From positions 1,067,266-1,131,265 of the forward strand of contig JACEVL010000162.1 of the NCBI GenBank assembly GCA_020284085.1: DNA of 64,000 nt, in the 5' to 3' direction. Below, piece after piece: positions 56,801 to 64,000 of the stretch (position 1 is its first letter; each line of letters opens with the position of its first letter). The stretch is from Aporrectodea caliginosa. Lineage: Eukaryota > Annelida > Clitellata > Crassiclitellata > Lumbricidae. The notes under the pieces were generated by a model, which worked only from the letters and a program-made list of their open reading frames with translations, had not been told where the DNA came from and ran no database searches. The translations under genes and the position numbers were made by a program.

Positions 56801-57539
56801 TGAAATATTATTACAGGCCTTTAGTAGAAACCAGACTTGTATAATTATGAGACACCAAACAGTGGGGGGACATCAATAAACCTTTCTCGAGACGTCTCGA
56901 GAGACAATTCAAGTCTGGTAGAAGCAATTGTGCATAGGTTGGTTTGTTATTTGGTGTTTTCAGACACTGTTACAACAAATAGTAGAAATAACCAGAGTAA
57001 TTCCGGAGTCTTTTATGCAGCATACAGATATCAAGACACAGTTATCACAGTAGGCTATAGTTCGTTTTCGACAGCTTCATAAAACATCGGTTAATGCCAT
57101 ATTTATAAACGTTATCTATTATTATGAATCTTAAGATATTATTTGGTAGCAGTTCTTGGTGTATGTACGTCGCAGAGCATGTACCAGTCCTACATTTTGT
57201 AGGCCTATGTTTAAGAAAATATGATGGCAATCCGTTAGGCAAAGTTTCAGTTGAACGACGATCGTTCCGTGGCTTATATTCGTCTTTACAAAGGTGCTAT
57301 TTAAATTATTATATACTCACATCACACGCAATTCCATTCGATAAGCATAATATATGACTGTATGTATTATGTAACTGTAATTGCACTGGTAAGTTCTCAT
57401 TTTTATAGCGCCTCTTGAAAAGTCTAATCATATGCGCTTCCCTCAATCAAATAGAATGGTCTTCAACTGCTTGAGAAATAGAGGAAAAGAAAATAGAAAA
57501 AGGTATGCAACACGGTTTAGTATTATGTAGGCTTAAGAG
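56801..57539. other. No gene seen
   Basis: Spacer with short chance frames only. An 81-codon plus-strand frame at 56,837-57,082 has no domain or codon-use signature I can support. Confidence 0.4.
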
Positions 57540-57715
57540 AGACAAAACAGAGGGAGAACCGGAGAGAAAGATGGAAGGAGAGAGAAAGATAGAGAGACAG
57601 AGAAAGAGTCAGAGAGAGACAAAGAGAGAGGGAGGGAGGCAGGGAGGGAGGGAGGCAGGCAGGAAGGGAAGGAGGCAGAGTGAGATAGGCAGAGCGAGTG
57701 AGAGAGGGAGGCATG
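57540..57715. repeat. GA-rich (GAGA/GGGA) microsatellite
   Basis: Purine-only tract of AGAGAGA, GGGAGGGAGGCAGG and similar units. Pro/Leu/Ser-rich and Arg/Glu-rich frames across it are artefacts. Confidence 0.93.
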
Positions 57716-58009
57716 AGTCATTAGAAAAAGTGTTGACTTTGAGGTTGTAAGATGGAATTATGCCTTGCTGCATTTGAAGTGTATTTCGAATAAATCTCTC
57801 TACAGTCAAGAGTTCTTTCCTGCTGTTGTAGCTAGATCCGGGTCGGGACTATGTCAATAAACCATCCCAACAATCACCTCGCACAACGGTAGCTGCATCT
57901 CTCGAAATGGCAAACCTACGCCCGCCCAACGTGATAACCGCACAGCTGGTTGCAATGTTTGCATAATATTGTGTATCGATCTTCTGCTTCTCGGCCTCTT
58001 AGGCAGGTT

Positions 58010-58880
58010 CAAAGTCCGACGTCGCCACTTCTCTCGTTGTTGGGCCTTTTGTTTAGCTTACTGTAGCCATCTGTCATCATCCAATCTAGCATCATCTGTC
58101 TTGGTCTTCCTCTTATCCTCCTCCCCTCCATTTTTCCTTCAATGGCCATTCTTAGTAATGAGTCTCCTCTCAGCGTGCGTCCGATCCATTTCCTTTGTCT
58201 CTTTCTTATTGTCCGTATCAGGGCTCCTTCTACTCCAATCCTTCCCATCGCTTCGACATTAGTTTCATGTTCCGTCCAGCTGATATTATCTATTCTCCTC
58301 CATGTCTACATTTCAAAAGTATCCAGTCTTCTTATGTCCGCATTTCTCAGTGTCCAAGTTTCTGATCCGTACAACACCACATTCAATATCAGTGTCTTTA
58401 TCATCCTTATCTCCAGATTCCTGTTTAGTTTTTTTCTCAGCAGTTCACTTTTTGAGGACGTCTCCTTCTTAGTGCTAAATGCTCCTTTTAATTTCCCTGC
58501 GGCGTTTGGCATCTGTCGTGGTCATACTCCCTAGGTAGCAGATATCCTTCACCTGGTCTATTTCTTTTCCTCCAATGCTTAGGGGCCTATTCTAACTACA
58601 CTTTCCTCTCCTTTACTTATCTTCAACACCGTGTCTTTTTAATGTTTTTTTCTTTTCGTATTCGGTTGATATTGTCTTCAGTCTATCCATCATTGCCTGT
58701 AGACCTTAATTTCTGGCTTCTCGCCATCATTGCCTGGTCATCTGCAAACCTGTGCTTTGATACATATTCCTACTTAAATGTAGATATTAAATAGTAGTGG
58801 TGAGTGGGCATCCTTCTCCCCTCCTCCAGATCGCCTATTGCTTATCTGTCAAGCTCTTAAATGTAGATATTAAATAGTAG
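58010..58880 (-). mobile_element. Non-LTR retrotransposon reverse transcriptase C-terminal half
   Basis: Reading the minus strand from about 58,760, RFADDQAMMA is the catalytic block of reverse transcriptase. After frameshifts come LRKKLNRNLEIRMIKTLILN with VVLYGSETWTLRNADIRRLD (58,512-58,306), a WRRI.NISWTE segment, then IRKRQRKWIGRTLRGDSLLR and GRRIRGRPRQMMLDWMM (58,248-58,009). This is the standard C-terminal series ('YGSEtWtl...d...l..FE...wRr.l.i.Wtd ... r....igH.lR.....r....G...G.r.RGRpr...ldd') of a widespread animal LINE lineage distinct from the CR1/L2-like copies here. Several stops and shifts; inactive. Confidence 0.88.
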
Positions 58881-59454
58881 TGGTATTAACAGTAGTCAGA
58901 AACAACAAATACCACAGAAGGACGAAGCACACCGAAAAGTTTGAAATAGTTGAAACAGATAACTGATTCAGAGACAATAGAAAGGGGAGACTAGAGAGTA
59001 GAATGTTATATGGGACATCCCTCTTCACCTATGGAGTCATGATTGAACAAAAATGCAGAACACAAGTGTGAGCTTCAGGAAGAAGACAGGGAATACGAAG
59101 GAAAGAACTAGTAGGACTTTCATCTGATTGGCCACTAGCCAGCACAAGAAAACCTAAAGACTGAATGACCTTAAAGTTCTAATTACAATCTTAGAGAGTG
59201 AAAGAAAGATCAGTATCACAGAATGAGTCCGCCAGTCAACTGCATAAACAAAGAGTGCACCAAATTTTGGGCAAATTTATGAAAGTAGAGTACGCCTATA
59301 ATTTTAAATAAGATTTACCTGTCAGTGCAAGACAATGAGACAAACCGATGTCAAAAATTTGAATAGGAACTTGGAATAATTGTACGTTAAAACAGTGAAT
59401 GAGTTCGAAGACTATTCCCATCATTTAAATATTATCTGTTTAGGTCGAAGTATG

Positions 59455-59661
59455 AAGACTGAAATGGCGGACCAGGCTGATGATCGCCTCCTGGCCGCTG
59501 TTTCCAGAAACGACTTCCATGTTCTTCGGCCGCTTTTTCCTCCGATTATTGATCGTCATTACAAAATGAGACCACGCCCTCACAACTTTGTACTGCCCAC
59601 TAAAGATGATAAACTTGTTATCTCACGAGTCCTGTATAAAAAGCCATCCTCTGACCACTAA
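59455..59661 (+). mobile_element. LINE ORF2 extreme C-terminus relic
   Basis: The frame encodes DQADDRLLAAVSRNDFHVLR, then a PLFPP block, then MRPRPHNFVLPTKDD and VISRVLYKK. This is the terminal '..aDarLf..v..n..HvL..llPp......YnLRpR.H...lP......fi.R.Ly' signature of many invertebrate LINEs. After the stop the DNA ends in AATAAAACAAATAAAAAAAT, a poly(A)-like end near 59,880. A paralogue lies at 62,231-62,464. Confidence 0.82.
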
Positions 59662-59889
59662 ATTATGCTCATAAATCTCATCCCACGTTACTCTCTTAAT
59701 TAACTTAACAATTCATCAGGCAATAGTTGATAACAATTTGTTGCCTTATTGTCGCTCTAGCATTGGCTACTCGTTATATTTTACAATCTTGCTTAGCATT
59801 CATTTGTAACTTTTGTTAAATTGCAATGTACCTGATAGCGGTGTGACAATCAGTTTTGTTACCAATAAAACAAATAAAAAAATATTATA

Positions 59890-60304
59890 ATAATAATAAT
59901 AATTTGCAGGAAATTTATTACAAAAAAAAAACAAAGTCGGAAAGTTTGAGGTGATACACTAACAAATCTTTAAAACAAATGTTGGCATAGAAGTTATATG
60001 GAATATAATTTCTTCATTTAGATAACTATTTTTAAACAAGGAAAATTACAGTAGGCTGAATATCCTATTAGCATAAGTGGGTGTCTGGTGGCTGCAGGTT
60101 TAAAGTCAACGAAAGTTATGTTATGCAACAAAGAATGTTAGTTGTCCCAAGAAAATAAATGAGCGCCTAACTGATTTATCTACAATGTTCATAAGAAATT
60201 CTCAAGCATAAAATAATAAAGCAAGACAAATTGATTAAAAATAAAAGCATTGTTGGTTCAATTATTTAAAACCTTAAACAAAGATTTGTTGGCTCGTCCT
60301 ATAA
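59890..60304. other. 3' flank of the NHL exon; no gene seen
   Basis: AT-rich. Relative to the minus-strand NHL exon this is the 3' side. TTTATT (AATAAA in inverse) occurs near 60,155 and 60,215 and could serve as polyadenylation signals. Confidence 0.45.
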
Positions 60305-61164
60305 TCAGAACTGAAAACCAAAAATCCGTTCATCATGGGTCCATTTCTTGTCAGCCACAATCATTCGACCACTGGACTCATCCAGAAGAATCCTCGTTGG
60401 ACTTCGTAATTGGTGCTTTTCTTTCCACAGCATTTCTCTCTTAAATTTCAAATCTGAATCCAGTAACAAAACTCGACTGTTATCTCGATCAACGACCATC
60501 ACGAATTCATTTTCATCGACAGCTAAATAGATTGGACGATTCAGTTGTGTGACATCTGATCCACGTTTTCCACCGAATGATTTCTTAAGTTTCGCATCTT
60601 CATCTACTACACATACTCTATCCGGATCAAAACCATGACTAACCAGGAAATGACCATTGGTCAGTTTTATAGCATGCCAAGGCCAAAAGATGTCTGCTTT
60701 TGATGATAGATTTATTTCACAGATCCATTGTCCTTCTGGCGAATATTCATTTAATTTATGCTTATCGCAGACAGTTAAAATGACATTCGATTCATCTGTG
60801 ACAGAGATACCCCATCCATAATCGTCTCCTGTTGACCATTTCTTAATTAATTTTCCACTTGGATCAACCCTCAGCATTTCATTTGACAGACCAATGCCTT
60901 TGCCATCGAAAATGTAGAGACATTTATTTCTGTTGCAGGATCCTATGTCACGTGGATCAATTAATTCCTTCAAATTCAATCGACGACTGAAACTCAATTT
61001 AATCGAATCGTAAACTTCAACTTCGGAACTCCTTCCACTCACAACAAACAATTCTTTGTCTAAGATCGTCAATCCATTGATCGATCTCTTTTCCACGGCT
61101 GCGGCTTTTGTACTGATCGACCCAATTGAACTTGGATCAGATTTGTATTTCTCCGGCAATCCAT
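60305..61164 (-). CDS. NHL-type beta-propeller protein, terminal exon
   Basis: One long exon encoding about 286 residues and ending in a stop at 60,305. It starts after a splice acceptor (TTTTCAG at 61,165-61,171, minus strand) in the middle of a codon, so the Met at 61,180 is intronic. The sequence is a run of six-bladed-propeller repeats of about 45 residues: INGLTILDKELFVVSGRSSEV, then CLYIFDGKGIGLSNEMLRVD, GWGISVTDESNVILTVCDKH, NGHFLVSHGFDPDRVCVVDE, LNRPIYLAVDENEFVMVVDR with DNSRVLLLDSDLKFK, and LRSPTRILLDESSGRMIVAD. The last two follow the NHL consensus best ('P.giavd..g.i.VaD..n.RV.vf'). NHL propellers often sit at the C-terminus of TRIM proteins (RING, B-box, coiled coil) and bind RNA or protein. 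No such N-terminal exons are visible up to 64,000. It is the best-preserved host-type coding sequence outside the zinc-finger cluster. Confidence 0.85.
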
Positions 61165-61175
61165 CTGAAAACAGA
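61165..61175 (-). other. Splice acceptor of the NHL exon
   Basis: On the minus strand, TTTCTGTTTTCAG precedes the coding sequence. The pyrimidine tract and AG are canonical, and the protein repeat pattern starts right after it. Confidence 0.75.
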
Positions 61176-61316
61176 AACATTTCATGAAAGTATATTTAAA
61201 TTTTAAAACCGTTGAAATTGTTATTTTAAGCAAGAAAATCAATCCTTATCGCAATGAATTATTTTTCCTACTCTTATTAAGTGACAGAACAACGGTAGTA
61301 GTGACGATGATTACTG

Positions 61317-61623
61317 TTAAACAGTCCGAGCTTAACCCAGTGGAAGGATATGATATAAACAGACAAACACAGAGAGACAGAACTTCACGTAAAAATCTAG
61401 ATACGGTTACACACAGAGATACGAGGTTACGTCGAGAGTGTCATGCACAGACAAACGCAGAGGACAAATAAATGAATGAATGTTAAACAGACCGAGGTTA
61501 ACTCAGTGGAAGGAAATGATATAAATAGAGACAGAATCTAAGTTAAAATCTATATGCGACTACAAAAAGAGATACAAGGCTACGTCGAGAGTGTCTTGCA
61601 CAGATACACAATGAAGACAAATA
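61317..61623. repeat. ~163-bp tandem duplication
   Basis: AACAGTCCGAGCTTAACCCA and AACAGACCGAGGTTAACTCA start two copies (about 61,320 and 61,483). Both continue with GTGGAAGGA, ATGATATAAA, then TACGTCGAGAGTGTC and CACAGA. The copies differ by substitutions and short indels. No coding function. Confidence 0.78.
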
Positions 61624-61639
61624 GAGTTCCAAGAAATTT

Positions 61640-62000
61640 ATCTTCAGGGTCACCTAAAACGTATGGAGAGACTAAAATTTCAAAACTACGTCTTTAGAAC
61701 ATCATAGAATCAACGTCTTATCATCGATAGACTCGTCATGGATTAGTAATAAAAGTTTGCATTATTCTCGAAATTACTTAATAGGAATAGTAGGTTTAAA
61801 AAATGAGAAATTGAGAAAGACATGCACAAAGAACATGATAAAGATATGATGCCAGAATGTTTTTTAATTGGTACCCTTGTTCAAAAATCACTTTGGTCTC
61901 AATTGAATAATCGGCGCCCAGTAGGCCTAGTCGTAAATGACATCAGCAATTACGACATTCCACAAATCTCTGTATTGACAAAACTAAGCAGCTCATAATT
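61640..62000. other. No gene seen
   Basis: AT-rich spacer upstream (on the minus strand) of the NHL exon, probably intronic if its missing exons lie to the right. Confidence 0.4.
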
Positions 62001-62230
62001 ATGAAGTAGTGGACCAGCCGTTGGAGTGGCTTTATTCTTTTCTGGATGGGCGGACAGTTAAGACCGAATCCCTCCAAGAACTTCAGGTACCTATGGCCCA
62101 TGTGCTCTCCATTAAGGCATTGGCCACCATCGCTAGGGCTACGACGATCTCCCCCTCCTCAACGCGTCGCTGCCTTTTGGGACTTTACATCGGCTGATAA
62201 TCGCCTTAAATTTGAGCTCTTCCAGAGGAA

Positions 62231-62464
62231 ATGCAACGGATGCACTTCCTCTCGTCCGACATGGAACCCCTTGTAACGATGGTCGATGCAGCCGACGCAC
62301 GTCTGCTGAGGGCGGAGATGGGAGCTGATGCGCATGTCCTCAGTAGTCTTTTTCCGCCCACTGCCGACCGTCCTTACAACCTGCGCCCTAGGTTGCACCC
62401 TTTCATTCTTCCGACAACAGACGATCAAAATTATATTCGGAGAGTACTATATAAAAGACAATAA
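62231..62464 (+). mobile_element. LINE ORF2 extreme C-terminus relic, second copy
   Basis: The frame encodes VDAADARLLRAEMGADAHVL, SSLFPPTADRPYNLRPRLHP, then FILPTTDDQNYIRRVLYKRQ and a stop. It has the same terminal signature as 59,455-59,661 and matches it residue by residue in the blocks ADxRLL, HVL, LFPP, RPR and VLYK. GC-rich coding-like sequence upstream (62,010-62,230) may belong to the same element. Confidence 0.82.
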
Positions 62465-63119
62465 CTTACTCTGGAACTTACTGTCGGTCTTAGATCTATT
62501 AATTCATTGCCTACTTTTACAGCCACACCTACTATGTTTGAGCAATTCTATACCATAGAGCCGGGCAGAAGGACCTATTATGAAATCACTTAACAAAACC
62601 AGTAGTAGAGTGACTAAACAACTGAATTATCTCTTATGTAACTTGATGTCGCTTGATGTTGTCCATCTGGGCTACCATACGACAATTAGCGCGTCCTCAT
62701 CCTCCGTACGCGTAGGGCGGTCTTCTAGACTAGCGATCTAAGTCGTAGCCCCGACGCGGAGAAGTGAGTATGTGCACAGTAGTCGTGCAAATACTCAGGC
62801 GCCGCCCCATGAAGTTCTTTGAATACAAGTAAACAAAGCATTACCGTCTTTTTGGCTTCGGTCGCGGACACCCTTCCCGTCCAGCGTCTCATCTTGGGAG
62901 CGGCTTGGAATAGCGAGGATGAATCCTGCGACTCCGCACTGTCCGACTGGCTGCGGATCGCTGCGACTGCATATCCGACGAGATTTTCTTCTCGAGGCTC
63001 TGTCGTCGATCGGCGCCAGACTGCGCGACAACTGTGTACGATCGGGAACGCCTAAAGATCCCCGTGGCCCCCACACGCCTCCATCTGGCTATGCGCCCTC
63101 CCACACACCGCTTTCGACC

Positions 63120-63580
63120 TCAGATTGAGCGACGAGGTCGCATGAGTGGTGGTCGGTCTACAACTGGGTTCGGCCATATGTGAGCCGCACAAGTGCGTAT
63201 GCGGCTTTCCTGCTTCAGCAAGGGGCTCGCATGGTCTCTCATGCTCATTTGAATTCGGTCGATAGGATATAGACACAGCACCATCAACGACCTCATCTGC
63301 CGCAGCCTGAATAGAGCTGGCACCACGGTAATCAAGGAACCGTCGGGTCATAGAAGATTGGATGGGAAGAGACAAAATATTCGGACCTTCAAAGAAGATA
63401 AACTGTCGTTCCTGTCGCCCTGGAGACCCTGTGGTCATCGACAGAGAGGGGCTTCCTTCGTGTCAGTGATCTGTCGCCGGCTGTCTGTCGAGAAGGGCCT
63501 CTGGAGACACGCGCGAGACAGCATTCCTCTTCCAAGGCCTTTCGTGACAGTTCAACGCTACAACGCGGTGGACTAACACG
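63120..63580 (+). pseudogene. Degenerate retrotransposon C-terminal region
   Basis: Across frames, the plus strand gives KYSDLQRR, then TVVPVALETL (63,405-63,435), then TRETAFLFQGLS and QRYNAVD (63,510-63,575). This follows the common ending 'KYd.L...yeFvPvA.ETlG ... i...tGd.RET.FLfQrLSvaiQRyNA' of reverse-transcriptase proteins found in many invertebrate genomes. Stops and frameshifts make it a pseudogene. The preceding GC-rich sequence from about 62,860 is probably part of it, but I cannot align it. Confidence 0.6.
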
Positions 63581-63659
63581 ACACCTTATTGGGGCTGCCC
63601 GGAGCCGAGGGCAGGCCGACCCATCCATTCTATGTTTTTCGTAGCTTGAACACAAAATC

Positions 63660-64000
63660 AACTATAAAATGAACTAATAATGATGGTAGCAATAAATAAC
63701 TAACGGGAAGAAACAGTAAATGGGATTAAATCCAGGGGCCGTAAACTGAATGACTTAGAGAGTTTGCCCGGCGCTGAGAAAGGTTGGGAACGAATGGTCA
63801 ACGCACACTTGTCCCATTTATACAGAATTTATTATGTATAGAACTTACGAATGACGTAATCGTTCTGCTATTCTGATCTATGACGGAGATATTTTAATAC
63901 ATGAAATTGAAATTTACACTCTTGCAGAAAAAATCTGTGTAATTAGCCATCCTACCGCTTTATCCTAGCCTCACAGCGTACATTCGGACGACAAATCCGC
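63660..64000. other. No gene seen
   Basis: AT-rich end of the window. GTTTGCCCGGCGCTGAGAAAGG at about 63,762 resembles a mobile-element end, but no partner is in view. Confidence 0.3.

Overview
The window is nuclear DNA of a multicellular animal, most likely an aquatic invertebrate. The evidence is arrays of C2H2 zinc fingers joined by TGEKP linkers, an NHL-repeat exon with a splice acceptor, and animal-type transposons (hAT, piggyBac, mariner, Ty3/Gypsy, CR1/L2-like and other LINEs, a tRNA-derived SINE). Dinucleotide, trinucleotide and tetranucleotide microsatellites are long, and the word TAGGCCTA recurs. I cannot fix the phylum. The tandem-repeat foldback ends recall the TU elements of sea urchins, while the dispersed repeats ending in GTCGTTAAACARCAA recall molluscan ones. 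No prokaryotic or organellar features were seen.

Layout. 1-17.4 kb: one giant imperfect inverted repeat. The left arm (1 to about 7,135) is a scrambled reverse complement of the right arm (about 7,680 to 17,380), and the left arm runs off the window start. The right arm carries well-preserved nested mobile elements: a LINE split by a hAT element with a perfect 8-bp target duplication, a short hAT-like element (12,092-12,590), a foldback element (13,021-13,643) and a 2.8-kb hAT-like element (15,076-17,904). 18-20.3 kb: a LINE scrap, a (CA)n tract and a 70-bp tandem repeat. 20.3-25.0 kb: a Ty3/Gypsy retrotransposon on the minus strand with LTR, primer-binding site and gag-protease; most of pol and the 3' LTR are missing, and there is an extra ORF with one C2H2 finger. 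25.3-26.7 kb: a TTAA-flanked piggyBac-like MITE and a 30-bp-TIR MITE.

28.3-40.6 kb is the main genic stretch. It is a cluster of three related C2H2 zinc-finger loci: one on the plus strand (28,365-30,317), one decayed relic (37.1-37.6 kb, minus) and one on the minus strand (38,508-40,582). The last is cut in two by a 939-bp foldback element with an 8-bp target duplication. Between them lie a 3.5-kb TIR element with a piggyBac-like element nested inside, a SINE, and a frameshifted copy of a cysteine-rich animal family. 40.9-48.3 kb: several TIR/foldback elements, a LINE reverse transcriptase relic and a mariner transposase fragment. 48.7-57 kb: short dispersed SINE-like repeats, (GAT)n tracts and a piggyBac element whose catalytic core is deleted. 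57.5-64 kb: LINE relics around one host exon encoding an NHL-type beta-propeller end (60,305-61,164, minus).

The only convincing host coding sequences are the zinc-finger genes and the NHL exon. Almost everything else is mobile DNA. The most unusual theme is a set of elements whose inverted ends are built from short tandem motifs (GGACATTATCCCC, GGACGTTTCGTCAAC, GGACGATTGGTCATA, AGCCGCC). They appear to be variants of one foldback design that inserts with 8-bp target duplications.
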